Assembly: GCF_019733355.1 (NCBI RefSeq)
Contig: NZ_JAIHLQ010000002.1
Span: 1-64,000 of the forward strand
DNA: 64,000 nucleotides
Source: Pseudomonas baetica
GTDB taxonomy: Bacteria; Pseudomonadota; Gammaproteobacteria; Pseudomonadales; Pseudomonadaceae
Direction: 5' to 3'
Both the position numbers and the translations under genes were made by a program. The notes beneath the pieces were generated by a model. It worked only from the letters and a program-made list of their open reading frames with translations. It was not told where the DNA came from and did not search any database. This document shows positions 20,031-28,543 of this stretch, in pieces; positions within the stretch are counted from its first letter, which is position 1; each line of letters opens with the position of its first letter.

Positions 20031-21683
20031 ATGTCATTTCTGAAAGGCTTCTCAATCGGCGCCAAGCTCCTCGTGCTGCCCGGGTTATTTGTGCTCGCTC
20101 TACTGGTTGTCTCGGGTCTGGCCTACCGCGGGCTGGCTAAGCAACAAGCGGTAATCGAGGAAATCGACCAGTTGCGTTTCCAGCAATATCGGCAAGTGTT
20201 AGAAACCTCGGCCGCCTCGCAGGCGGCGATGGTCGGCGCATATGCCACAGGCGCGCGCATCCTTGAATCCAGTGGGCAAGCTTCCGCGGAAGACCTTGAG
20301 TCATATCTTGAAGATATGCAGGCCAGTGTTGACGACATGCGTGCCGGGCTGGACAAGGTGGCTCGTGAAACTCGCCTGGGCGAAGAGGAGAGAGCGCTCT
20401 ATCAAGCGGTGCAGGAGCAGGCCGCAGTGGTCGGCGAGGGGCTTGCCGAATTCAAGCGCACTGCTTTGAGTGACCAGATACAGGCTGCCTCGCTGCTGGG
20501 TCGGGTGCGTGCCGACAACAATGGCCTGCAAGGTCAATTCAACCGGCTGTTGGGCCTACAAGCCGAGCTGACCTCTGGCGCCTTCGCTGAGGCGGGCGCA
20601 ACACAACAGCAGGTCTCACGGATGCTCGTCGCGGTGCTGCTGGGTGGCAGCTTACTGGCTGTGTTAGTCAGTCTTTTGTTGCGTGCGCAAATCATCCGGC
20701 CCATTCGGGAAATCGAGAGGGCTTCGATCGAGTTGCGCGATGGCGACCTGACCCGACGCGTGCGGGTCATGGGTCGAGACGAGATTGCCCACACGGCTCA
20801 GGCATTCAACGAACTCATTGATAGCTTCCAGCAGGCAATGCGCAAGGTAGCCGGAGTCGCGGCATCGGTCGGCGCCTCGGCAGAGGAGCTGGTGGGCGCT
20901 TCGGCGCGTGTGGCGCAAAGCTCTACGGCGCAGGCCGGTGCGGTGGGCGCGGTGTCGATGACCATCGAGCAGATGAGCGACGGGATTGCGGCAATCTCCA
21001 GTCATGCTGAAAGCCTGCGCAGCTGCGCCGAAGCCAGTTTGCGCGGTGCGCAGGATGGACACTTGGCCTTGTCGCGACTGCTCGAGAAAATCGACAGCGT
21101 GCGCCATGCATTCTCCGCCATCCGTGGCTCGGTGGGCGATTTTGTCGAAAGCACTACTGCGATCACCGCCAGCATCGGTCAGGTCAAGGACCTTTCCGCG
21201 CAGACCAGCATGCTGGCGCTCAATGCGGCGATCGAGGCGGCACGGGCTGGCGAGAGTGGACGCGGCTTCAGCGTGGTGGCGGACGAAGTGCGTAATCTGG
21301 CACAACGCTCTGCGCTGGCAGCCAACTCGATCAACCAGTTGACGGTAAAGCTCGAGAGCCAGTCCGAGGTGGTCGACGAAGCCCTGCGCGCCGGCACGGT
21401 GGCATTGGACGACAGCGGCCGACTGCTGAGTGAGTTGGAAAGTACCCTGCAACAGGCAGCGGAACTGGTCGGCGACTCCACGCGTGGGGTGGACCGGATT
21501 GCCGATGCGGTGAGCGTGCAGAACGAGGGTGGGCGGGGCATCGTTGCCAACGTCGAGCACATCGCACGCATGGCCGGCGAGGGCGATGCGATCACTCATC
21601 AGGTGTCCGGAGCTGTGGTGTCTTTGCGCGAACTGTCCGATGAGCTGAATGTAGCAGTGGGACGTTTTCGCTACGAGGCCTGA
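20031..21683 (+). CDS. Methyl-accepting chemotaxis protein
   Basis: Inner-membrane chemoreceptor of 550 residues: first membrane helix at about 11-33, a periplasmic helical sensor of roughly 150 residues, second helix at about 195-220 (MLVAVLLGGSLLAVLVSLLL), a HAMP domain, then the long coiled-coil signalling domain with the conserved hairpin tip LNAAIEAARAGESGRGFSVVADEVRNLAQRS broken here by position near 400. It signals to CheA/CheW. The sensor looks like the four-helix-bundle type, so the ligand may be a small organic acid, perhaps one degraded by the flanking genes. ATG 20031 gives the usual MSFLKGFSIGAKL start; an upstream in-frame ATG at 19974 would add an unlikely polar tail. Confidence 0.87.
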   Translation: MSFLKGFSIGAKLLVLPGLFVLALLVVSGLAYRGLAKQQAVIEEIDQLRFQQYRQVLETSAASQAAMVGAYATGARILESSGQASAEDLESYLEDMQASVDDMRAGLDKVARETRLGEEERALYQAVQEQAAVVGEGLAEFKRTALSDQIQAASLLGRVRADNNGLQGQFNRLLGLQAELTSGAFAEAGATQQQVSRMLVAVLLGGSLLAVLVSLLLRAQIIRPIREIERASIELRDGDLTRRVRVMGRDEIAHTAQAFNELIDSFQQAMRKVAGVAASVGASAEELVGASARVAQSSTAQAGAVGAVSMTIEQMSDGIAAISSHAESLRSCAEASLRGAQDGHLALSRLLEKIDSVRHAFSAIRGSVGDFVESTTAITASIGQVKDLSAQTSMLALNAAIEAARAGESGRGFSVVADEVRNLAQRSALAANSINQLTVKLESQSEVVDEALRAGTVALDDSGRLLSELESTLQQAAELVGDSTRGVDRIADAVSVQNEGGRGIVANVEHIARMAGEGDAITHQVSGAVVSLRELSDELNVAVGRFRYEA

Positions 21684-23197
21684 TTTGCTTGAGACTTCGG
21701 TGTCCTGAATATCAGCAGCAGGGGTATGACTCCAATGGATAACCACATCAGCAGCTTGAAGTCATCCAGGTAGGCCACCCAGCTGGCCTGCACAGTGATC
21801 ATGCCATCCAGCGCCGCACGCCCGCCGGCGGTTAATGGATTGAGTTGGTTGTTTACAGGCCAGGCATCGAACAGGCGGTTGAACGGCGTAACGTATGCGC
21901 CGATTTCGGCATGATTGATCTGAGTGTTTTGAGCCAGCAGCACCGTAACGATCGAGATGCCAACGCTTGAGCCGACATTGCGTGACAGGTTGTACAGACC
22001 AGTGGCTTCGCCACGCAAATGCGGCGCTAGGGTGGTAAAGGCGATGGTGGTCAGTGGGACGAACAACAGACCCAGGCTCGCGCCCTGAATAAAGCCGACG
22101 TACACGATGGTGTTGATGGACACTGCCGGCGTCCAGCCGGTCATCATGTACATCGACCAGGCGGACAGCAACAAACCGCAAAACAGTATCCAGCGAATAT
22201 CCACTTTGCCGATGATCTTCCCGGCAAGGAACATGCTAAGCATGGTCCCCAGTCCGCGTGGCCCCATGACCATGCCGGCGGTGAGCACCGGGTAACCCAT
22301 CAGGGTTTGCAGGTAGGGTGTCATCAGCGCCAATGACGCTAAATAGGTAATGCCGATGATGAAGATAAACACGACCGCCACCGAGTAATTGCGGTCCTTG
22401 AACAGTTTCAGACTGATAAAGGGCTTGTCGTGGGTGAAGGTGTGGACGATGAAAATGTACGAAGCGATGGCGGCCACCAGCGCCTCCAGGATGATTTCTC
22501 CTGAATCGAACCAGCCCAGCTGTTCACCGCGGTCGAGGAACAATTGAATCGACAGGATCGCCACGCTGAGCGAGCCAAAGCCTAGCCAGTCCAAACGGGC
22601 GGTTCTGTCGGCCGGGGTTTCCTGAATGAAGCGCATCATGCCGACAAAGGCCAGCAATCCGATAGGCAAGTTGATGAAGAACACCCAGCGCCAGCTGAGG
22701 TGTTCTGTTAGCCAGCCGCCGATCATCGGACCCAGCACCGGACCAACCATCACCGACACGCCGAACAAGGCCACTGCCGAGCCACGGTCTTTCTGCGGGT
22801 AAATATCCAGCAGAATGCCTTGCGATAACGGCACCAGTGCTGCCCCTGCCAGCCCTTGCAGTAAACGGAACAGGATGATTTCTTCCAGGGACCGGGCAAT
22901 GCCACAGAGCACCGACGCCAATACAAAACCGAAGATCGATCACAGCAATACGCGCTTGCGACCGAAGCGTCGGGCAAGGAATGCCGAGGGCGGCGTCATG
23001 ATGGCGGTGGCGACGATGTAGGAAGTCAGTACCCAGTTAATCTGGTCGGCACTGGCCGACACACTGCCCTGCATATAGGGTAGGGCGACGTTGGCGATGG
23101 TGGTGTCCAAGGCTTGCATGACCACTGCCAGCACCACACACAGCGTAATCAGTACTCGTAGCGGCGAAGGTGGCAGCGGCCCAGTTACTTCACTCAT
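21671..23197 (-). pseudogene. EmrB-like DHA2-family drug exporter with an internal stop
   Basis: Proton-driven multidrug permease of the 14-helix DHA2 family, about 508 codons, working with the EmrA-like adaptor encoded just upstream. Family motifs are ALDTTIANVALPYMQG, WVLTSYIVATAIMTPP and QGLAGAALVPLSQGILLDIYP. A TGA at 22940-22942 interrupts the frame after ARRFGRKRVLL; reading continues in the same frame as SIFGFVLASVLCG, so a single TGG-to-TGA change explains it. Start ATG 23197 overlaps the emrA-like stop by 8 bp. The 3' end overlaps the convergent chemoreceptor gene by 13 bp. Unless the stop is a base-call error the pump is inactive. Confidence 0.85.
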
Positions 23198-24371
23198 GAT
23201 GGCGGGCGAGCAGGTTGGCCAGCGGTTTCGGCAGACCACGGGCGGTTCCGGTATCGATCTCTACCAAGGCACTCATGCCGTGGCGCAGCGCGGGTTTGCC
23301 TACGGCATCGTCGATACGGATCTTCACCGGAATACGCTGCACAACCTTCACCCAATTGCCCGTGGTGTTCTGTGCCGGCAGTAGCGAAAAGCTGGAGCTG
23401 GAAGCCGGGCTGATGCTTTCCACGGTGCCGTGCCAGGTCACGCCGGGATAAGTGTCTACCTCAATGGTTGCGTCCTGGCCGACGTGAGCGTTGGTCAGCT
23501 CGGTTTCTTTCGGCGAGGCAGCCACCCATAGGTGTTCGCTGGACACCAGGCTAAAGCCTGATTGTGGGGGTTGCAGGTAGGCGCCCACTTGCAACGAGTC
23601 CACGTTGGTCACCACGCCGTCGAACGGGGCGGTCACCACCGAGTTACGCAGGTTGCGTTCGGCTTCATTGAGCGCTGCTTGTGCTTGTAAGTAGGAGGGA
23701 TGTTGCTCGAGAGGCCTGTCCAGCCGTCCTCCCAGTTGGGCTAATGCCGCAGCAGCCTGGGACTTGGCTACCAAAACCTGCTGGCGGGTATTGTCGAGGT
23801 CCTGATGGGCGTCGTCGTAGATTGTCTTGGAGACGGCGGCAACGCTGACAAGTTTTTCCAGCCGTTGGAAATTGGTCTGGTAGTAGGGCAGCCTGGCTTC
23901 AGCCTGGGCGATTTCGGCCAGTGACTGGTTGTAGCTGGCCTTGAGGTAAAGGATCTGGTTGCGCGCGCCTTCCAGTTGCGCGCTGGCACTGGCCAAGGCG
24001 ATTTCAAAGGGTTCTGGCTTCAAGCGAAATAACACTTGGCCCTTGCTCACGACTTGGTTGTCACTGACCTCAATGGCCGCCACGATCCCGGCCACATCGG
24101 TCGAAACGCCCACCCGTTCGGCCTGAACGTAGGCGTTGTCGGTACTGACCACTTGGCCACCCAACACATACCAGGCGCCACAGGCCACGACGACAATCGG
24201 CGCCAGCAAAAACAGGCCGACGCGCCAGCGTTGCCGTGGAGCGCCGGAGGATTCTGGCCCATGACGATCAAGGGTGGGAGCTTCAGGCGCCTGCGCTTCA
24301 GGTTTCGCCAGTGGGTCGAGTGGACGGGCTTCTGCCTGCACCGCATGACGCTGCAATGTGGACTCAGCCAT
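23190..24371 (-). CDS. EmrA/HlyD-family periplasmic adaptor
   Basis: Membrane fusion protein of 393 residues that links the inner-membrane exporter to an outer-membrane channel. It shows a cytoplasmic Pro/Glu-rich N-tail, one membrane helix at about 52-72 (VGLFLLAPIVVVACGAWYVL), a biotinyl-lipoyl-like half motif starting TDNAYVQAERVGVSTDVAGIV, a coiled-coil hairpin (100-210) and the second lipoyl half VVTAPFDGVVTNVDSLQVGAYL, followed by the barrel domain. Sits between marR and the broken emrB with overlaps on both sides (8 bp each), so it is the middle gene of a three-gene operon. Without a working partner it may be idle. Confidence 0.87.
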   Translation of the reverse strand: MAESTLQRHAVQAEARPLDPLAKPEAQAPEAPTLDRHGPESSGAPRQRWRVGLFLLAPIVVVACGAWYVLGGQVVSTDNAYVQAERVGVSTDVAGIVAAIEVSDNQVVSKGQVLFRLKPEPFEIALASASAQLEGARNQILYLKASYNQSLAEIAQAEARLPYYQTNFQRLEKLVSVAAVSKTIYDDAHQDLDNTRQQVLVAKSQAAAALAQLGGRLDRPLEQHPSYLQAQAALNEAERNLRNSVVTAPFDGVVTNVDSLQVGAYLQPPQSGFSLVSSEHLWVAASPKETELTNAHVGQDATIEVDTYPGVTWHGTVESISPASSSSFSLLPAQNTTGNWVKVVQRIPVKIRIDDAVGKPALRHGMSALVEIDTGTARGLPKPLANLLARHHE

Positions 24372-24849
24372 GCGTCACCTCGTCTGCCGCGCAGTTAGTG
24401 GGCTCATCCACCGGCTGGCTGCAAGCCGTCAGCAAGTGTTCACGCATGCGTTCGAGGTACTGCAGCAATTGATCGTGCTCCTGAACGGAAAAGTCGGCCA
24501 TGGTTTCCACTCGAGTCTGCTCGCCAATGGTGCGCATGAATTGCAGCAGCGGATGGGCATCCGGAGTGAGAAATAACAGGGAAAAACGGCGATCGGTGGC
24601 GCGGTTGCGACGTTCGATCAGACCGCGCTCCTGCATTTTGTCCAGCAAGCGCACCAGCGTGACCGACTCGATTTCAAGCAAGTCGGCCAGACCCTTCTGG
24701 TGAATGCCTTCATGCGTGGACAGTTTGGCCAGAACTTGCCATTGAGAGCGCATGAGACCGGCTGCGCGGGCCCATTGTTCGAAGCGTTTACGCATCAAAC
24801 GGGCAACGTCATGGAGGACAAAGCCGAGGATGGATTGGGTCATCGTCAA
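24364..24849 (-). CDS. MarR-family regulator of the efflux operon
   Basis: 161-residue winged-helix repressor (SQWQVLAKLSTHEGIHQKGLADLLEIESVTLVRLLDKM in the recognition region, wing RRNRATDRRFSLLFLT). MarR/EmrR proteins release DNA when they bind phenolic or lipophilic compounds, switching on the pump downstream. It is first in the operon and overlaps the adaptor gene by 8 bp (ATGA type). A 14-bp palindrome 15 bp upstream of its start is the likely self-operator. Start may be ATG 24849 or the second ATG at 24843. Confidence 0.87.
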   Translation of the reverse strand: MTMTQSILGFVLHDVARLMRKRFEQWARAAGLMRSQWQVLAKLSTHEGIHQKGLADLLEIESVTLVRLLDKMQERGLIERRNRATDRRFSLLFLTPDAHPLLQFMRTIGEQTRVETMADFSVQEHDQLLQYLERMREHLLTACSQPVDEPTNCAADEVTHG

Positions 24850-25152
24850 CGCACCTGAAGTGAATGAGCATGCTCATGGTGATCAGGCTTATAGGTTTTC
24901 TGCTGATCCTTTTCAAGGAAAAATGGGCATTAAAGTTAAGAATGTTCATATTCAGCGATTTATTTGGCTGATAATCCGTTTTGTTGAGCAGTGTTCGGAG
25001 TATTTCTGGGTTCTAGATAGGTTTTTATGAGTATGAACATAAATCATTAAAATGTTTACTTATGGTTGCCATCACAGCATTGTACCGCTACCGTTAGCGT
25101 TGATTGCATTGCAAACAAAAGCCCAAAAACACAACAACAATGAGGCAAACCG
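24850..25152. promoter_or_regulatory. Divergent promoter region of the efflux and Rieske operons
   Basis: 303 bp, strongly A/T-rich compared with its neighbours. Besides the MarR palindrome it holds TGTTCATATTC at 24943-24953 and an inverted near-copy at 25029-25039 (TGTTCATACTC on the minus strand). The first motif recurs exactly at 28403-28413 upstream of the CoA-transferase gene, so it may be the operator of the catabolic island. No gene seen here. Confidence 0.5.
24864..24877. promoter_or_regulatory. 14-bp palindrome, probable MarR operator
   Basis: Perfect palindrome ATGAGCATGCTCAT, 15 bp upstream of the marR-like start, the usual place for an autoregulatory MarR dimer site. Confidence 0.55.
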
Positions 25153-26094
25153 ATGACGACCCCTGGCTGGTGGGCCATGGCGCTTTCCGAGGCTGTGAAT
25201 GATCAAAAGCCATTGGCCGTGGCCTTTGGTGGCGAGGAACTGGTCCTGTTCCGCAACGCAGCCGGGCAGGCTTTTGCTCTGGAAGACCGTTGTCCACATC
25301 GGCGGGTGCCGTTGGCTCTGGGACGAGTTGTCGAGTCTGGTTTGCAATGTGGTTACCACGGCTGGACCTTCGATGGTGCCAGTGGCGGTTGTACAAAAAT
25401 TCCCAACCTTAATGATGATGAGCGCGTACCGCCACGCTATGCCGTGCGGGCCTTTCAGGTGAGCGAAGCCAATGGCTTCGTCCATGTGTGGTTGGGTGAG
25501 GGCGCATCGCAAGGGGAGCTCCCCAGCAGCGATTACCGGCCAAGCGGTCGCGAATTTACCGGTTCCACCGTCGTCAACATGAGTCACGACCAGTATCTGG
25601 CGGCGATGCTCGACGGCCCGGAATGCTTGCTCGGCTTTACCCATGTGCGCCTCACCGATTTCTTCCTTGGCGATCTACGCAGAGAGCAGGGCCGCGTGGT
25701 TCTGGAGCGCGGTGCGGTATGGTCCACACAATTTCTGCCATCGCAGTTTGTGGTGGACTACCCCTTGATTGTGCGCACCGCAGTACCCCTGAGCGGCGGC
25801 AGTATTCGGGTGGATTTGCTCAACGAAGAAGAAATGCCGCTCGTTACCCTGATGATCGCAACCGGGGCCAACCGCCGTGGCACCACCAGCCTGTGCTGGC
25901 GAGGATTCGTGACTGAGCACGTGCCGGCCAAGGCACCGTTGCGTTGGCGTATTGCCCGTGCATTCAGCAGGTCGCCGTTCCGGGTGAACCACTTGATTGA
26001 CGGCGTAGCCGTCGCGGCCCTGCTGCAAGCCCCATCCCGCGACCTGCGTGCCTTTCGCCGACCGCATCTGATTCCCGCAAGCGCGATCGTCTGA
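25153..26094 (+). CDS. Rieske-type protein with intact 2Fe-2S site but degenerate catalytic site
   Basis: 313 residues laid out as the alpha subunit of a Rieske non-haem iron oxygenase. The Rieske ligands are all present: Cys47 and His49 (EDRCPHRRVPL), Cys66 and His69 (LQCGYHGWTFD). In the catalytic domain, where the family needs N-x2-D-x2-H-x4-H, it reads CLLGFTHVRLTDFF: Asn is Cys158, the bridging Asp is Gly161, the first His164 remains and the second is Asp169. So it should hold and pass electrons but not bind the catalytic iron. The next gene, 17 bp on, has the opposite pattern. Together they probably make one oxygenase. No reductase is encoded in the window. Preceded by GAGG at about 25142. 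Confidence 0.85.
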   Translation: MTTPGWWAMALSEAVNDQKPLAVAFGGEELVLFRNAAGQAFALEDRCPHRRVPLALGRVVESGLQCGYHGWTFDGASGGCTKIPNLNDDERVPPRYAVRAFQVSEANGFVHVWLGEGASQGELPSSDYRPSGREFTGSTVVNMSHDQYLAAMLDGPECLLGFTHVRLTDFFLGDLRREQGRVVLERGAVWSTQFLPSQFVVDYPLIVRTAVPLSGGSIRVDLLNEEEMPLVTLMIATGANRRGTTSLCWRGFVTEHVPAKAPLRWRIARAFSRSPFRVNHLIDGVAVAALLQAPSRDLRAFRRPHLIPASAIV

Positions 26095-26111
26095 GCACAG
26101 GAGAACTCACC

Positions 26112-27143
26112 ATGCATTCCGTGCCTTCCTCTACCGATACTCCGTCGCGCAAAGTGCGGGGTGACTGGACACCGATCAACTATGACCTGCGTGACACCTG
26201 GTTTCCGGTCTCCCATAGTCGCGACCTCAGTGCCCAGCCAATTCGTCGAATCATTCATGCCCAACCCTATTACCTGTGGCGGGAAAACGGGCAGCCGAGA
26301 GCAGCTGAATTCCATCCCTATCGTCTGCGTGAAAATACGTGCGTGCTGACGGCATTCACTGGCGGCAGCGGGTTTTATCCGCTGGTCGAGCGTTACGGCT
26401 ACATTTGGGTCTGGTACGGCAACCCGGATGCCGCCGATACATTGCTGCTGCCGCATATCCCGTTCCTGCCGCAAGACGGCAGTCTTCCTGGCTACACCCA
26501 GCGCACCGTGCGATTCGATGCGACCTCTGCGCTCTCTGTAGAAAACCTGATTGACCTGACCCACGCCGATTTCCTGCATGCCAATACCATCGGCGACGGC
26601 ATCAGCGAGTCGGACGAGGTCGAGGTGCAATGGACCTCTGAAACGGTGACCCGCACCCGTACAGTCGCACAAAAATCAGTGGCGCCGATCATGCGTTGGG
26701 TCGGCGGGGTGCGCGCCAAGTACCAGGATTTTCGCGCGGTGCTGCACATCCATTTGCGCAGTAATGTGTGCATCTCCTACCCGCGATTTCGTCCCGGTTA
26801 TGACGTTCCTAACTTGCAACCGTTCTTGCCGGTGGGCAAGCATCGCTCGCGCTGTGACGTCACGTTCAATACCACCGCTGCACCGTCACCGTTTCGCTAC
26901 GTGATGCCGCGCATCAACTACATCATCCAGCCCCAGGACAACTCGGTGGTGCGTCCGCAAAATCAGCGCTATTTCGAGACCGATGAGCGACGTGACCTGC
27001 ATTCGCGTTTCGATACCCCAGGTACTCGTTATCGCTACCAGATGGAACAACTGGTCGAACGCCAGCGCGCCGGTCAGTTCGCCTACGGCAGCGATGCTGA
27101 ACCCGGACGCGATATCAGCACGTTGTTGGGCATGAAAGACTGA
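26112..27143 (+). CDS. Rieske oxygenase-like catalytic subunit lacking the 2Fe-2S site
   Basis: 343 residues related to Rieske monooxygenases of the vanillate demethylase/steroid hydroxylase kind. The mononuclear iron site is complete: Asn145, Asp148, His151 and His156 in NLIDLTHADFLH, with Asp276 in IIQPQDNSVV as carboxylate ligand. The N-terminal Rieske domain is collapsed: between LWRENGQPRAAEF and YGYIWVWYG (residues 55-102) only one Cys (77) and one His (68) occur, with no CxH or CxxH pair. It therefore needs an external cluster, which the preceding gene supplies. NdmC, which borrows the Rieske centre of NdmD, is the nearest precedent I know. AGGAGA precedes ATG 26112. Substrate unknown; the island suggests a lipophilic ring compound. 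Confidence 0.85.
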   Translation: MHSVPSSTDTPSRKVRGDWTPINYDLRDTWFPVSHSRDLSAQPIRRIIHAQPYYLWRENGQPRAAEFHPYRLRENTCVLTAFTGGSGFYPLVERYGYIWVWYGNPDAADTLLLPHIPFLPQDGSLPGYTQRTVRFDATSALSVENLIDLTHADFLHANTIGDGISESDEVEVQWTSETVTRTRTVAQKSVAPIMRWVGGVRAKYQDFRAVLHIHLRSNVCISYPRFRPGYDVPNLQPFLPVGKHRSRCDVTFNTTAAPSPFRYVMPRINYIIQPQDNSVVRPQNQRYFETDERRDLHSRFDTPGTRYRYQMEQLVERQRAGQFAYGSDAEPGRDISTLLGMKD

Positions 27144-27167
27144 CCCCATCACGCAAGGAGTACGGCT

Positions 27168-27947
27168 ATGGATCTGGGCATTGGCGGGCGCATGGCGGTG
27201 GTATGCGCGTCTTCACGAGGGCTTGGCAAAGCCTGTGCGCTGGCATTGGCGCAGGAGGGTTGCGAGATACTGATCAACGGCCGCAATGCCGAGACCCTGG
27301 CGCAAACCGCGCAGGACATTTTTCTCGGCACTGGCCGGCTGCCCCGCACGGTGGTGGCGGATCTGTCCACCTCTGCCGGGCGTGCGACATTGTTGGCCGC
27401 GTGCCCGGTAGTCGACATTCTGGTGACCAACAACGGCGGCCCAGAGCCGGGTCGTCTGGAGGATTGGGATCACGCGGCCTGGATGGCGGCCATTGAGGCC
27501 AACATGCTCTCAGGCATTCTGCTTATCCAGGCTGTGATCGGCGGTATGCGGGCGCGAGGTTTCGGCCGCATCGTCAATATCACCTCGGCGATGGTCAAGT
27601 CACCGCGTTTGCCGTTGGGTTTGTCCACCGCTGCACGTGCCGGGCTGACCGCTTTTTGCAAAGCTCTGTCGGTCGAAGTGGCACGGGACAATGTAACGAT
27701 CAACAATCTGCTGCCGGAGCGCATTGAGACGGACCGTCTGCGCTTTATGACCGAGCAGCTGGCGGGGCTTCGCCAGCTCAGTTTTGAGCAAGCACGGGTG
27801 GAAATGCTCAAGCCGATAGCGGCGCGACGATTTGGCCAGCCGAGCGAATTGGCAGCCGCCTGCGCATTTCTCTGTTCGGCGCAAGCCGGCTATATCACCG
27901 GGCAAAATTTGCAGATCGACGGCGGCAGTTATGCTGGATTGATTTAG
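27168..27947 (+). CDS. SDR-family protein with substituted active site
   Basis: Rossmann-fold short-chain dehydrogenase-like protein of 259 residues. The cofactor loop is ASSRGLGKA (13-21) rather than GxxxGxG with an initial Gly, NNGGPEPG replaces NNAG, and the catalytic Y-x3-K is replaced by S-x3-R in LSTAARAGL. It belongs to the BKR-like subgroup known to lack the usual catalytic pair, so its activity is uncertain. It is the third gene of the Rieske operon, 24 bp after the oxygenase subunit, with GGAG before ATG 27168. The stop overlaps the convergent VOC gene by 4 bp. Confidence 0.83.
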   Translation: MDLGIGGRMAVVCASSRGLGKACALALAQEGCEILINGRNAETLAQTAQDIFLGTGRLPRTVVADLSTSAGRATLLAACPVVDILVTNNGGPEPGRLEDWDHAAWMAAIEANMLSGILLIQAVIGGMRARGFGRIVNITSAMVKSPRLPLGLSTAARAGLTAFCKALSVEVARDNVTINNLLPERIETDRLRFMTEQLAGLRQLSFEQARVEMLKPIAARRFGQPSELAAACAFLCSAQAGYITGQNLQIDGGSYAGLI

Positions 27948-28351
27948 CTTCCCCGGCGTTCCTTCCAGTCGGCGGGCAGCACTTCGCTGGCGTCGAAATC
28001 CAACTCCACTTCAACCCCATTGGGGTCCTGCATGAACAGCTGCCACGTGCGATCGGCGCCGGGAGCACGGATCACCTTGAATCGCACGCCGTGCTCATCC
28101 AGGTGCGTCCACATTTTCTGCAAGCCCTGGGCATGAAACGCCATATGGTCGAGCACGCCACGTCGCGGCTCCGGCATTTGTGATACGCCCACCACATGCA
28201 GTACGGGCTGTTGCCGGGCGTACAGCCAGAAGCCGGGAACCGGGAAGGGCGGGCGTGGCCCGTCGACCAGACCCAGTACCTCCACGTAGAAATCCCGTGT
28301 CGCCTCCAGTTGGTTGGTGACGATGGTGAAGTGGTCCATGCGCAGGATCAT
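27944..28351 (-). CDS. VOC/glyoxalase-fold protein
   Basis: 135 residues with two beta-alpha-beta-beta-beta units of the vicinal oxygen chelate superfamily: MDHFTIVTNQLEATRDFYVEVLGL carries the first metal His, and LDHMAFHA with QLFMQDPNGVEVELDF carry the later His and Glu. Such small single-domain members include glyoxalases, epimerases and extradiol-like enzymes; nothing here separates them. It is alone on the minus strand between two plus-strand operons, so its promoter lies in 28352-28543. Confidence 0.8.
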   Translation of the reverse strand: MILRMDHFTIVTNQLEATRDFYVEVLGLVDGPRPPFPVPGFWLYARQQPVLHVVGVSQMPEPRRGVLDHMAFHAQGLQKMWTHLDEHGVRFKVIRAPGADRTWQLFMQDPNGVEVELDFDASEVLPADWKERRGS

Positions 28352-28402
28352 CGCAACGCCCCTGATCGGCTTTTAGTGATATTTAGACGAATTGTTATTT
28401 GC

Positions 28403-28413
28403 TGTTCATATTC
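28403..28413 (+). promoter_or_regulatory. Third copy of the TGTTCATATTC motif, upstream of the CoA-transferase operon
   Basis: Exactly the same 11 bases as 24943-24953. It sits 131 bp before the CoA-transferase start in an A/T-rich divergent region (28352-28543), where an 11-bp near-palindrome TATTC-G-GAATA (28429-28439) also occurs. Together they make a plausible operator region for the island's TetR, LysR or AraC regulator. Confidence 0.45.
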
Positions 28414-28543
28414 CTGCTTATGATTCTATATTCGGAATACTAATCTATCTATGGAATTTATCATTGATCGCTTAGGGTAACGCCATGGATTCGTTCTGCA
28501 GCTCTGCTGCAAAACGCTAAGCGCAGAAGAAGACAGGTGCTGA

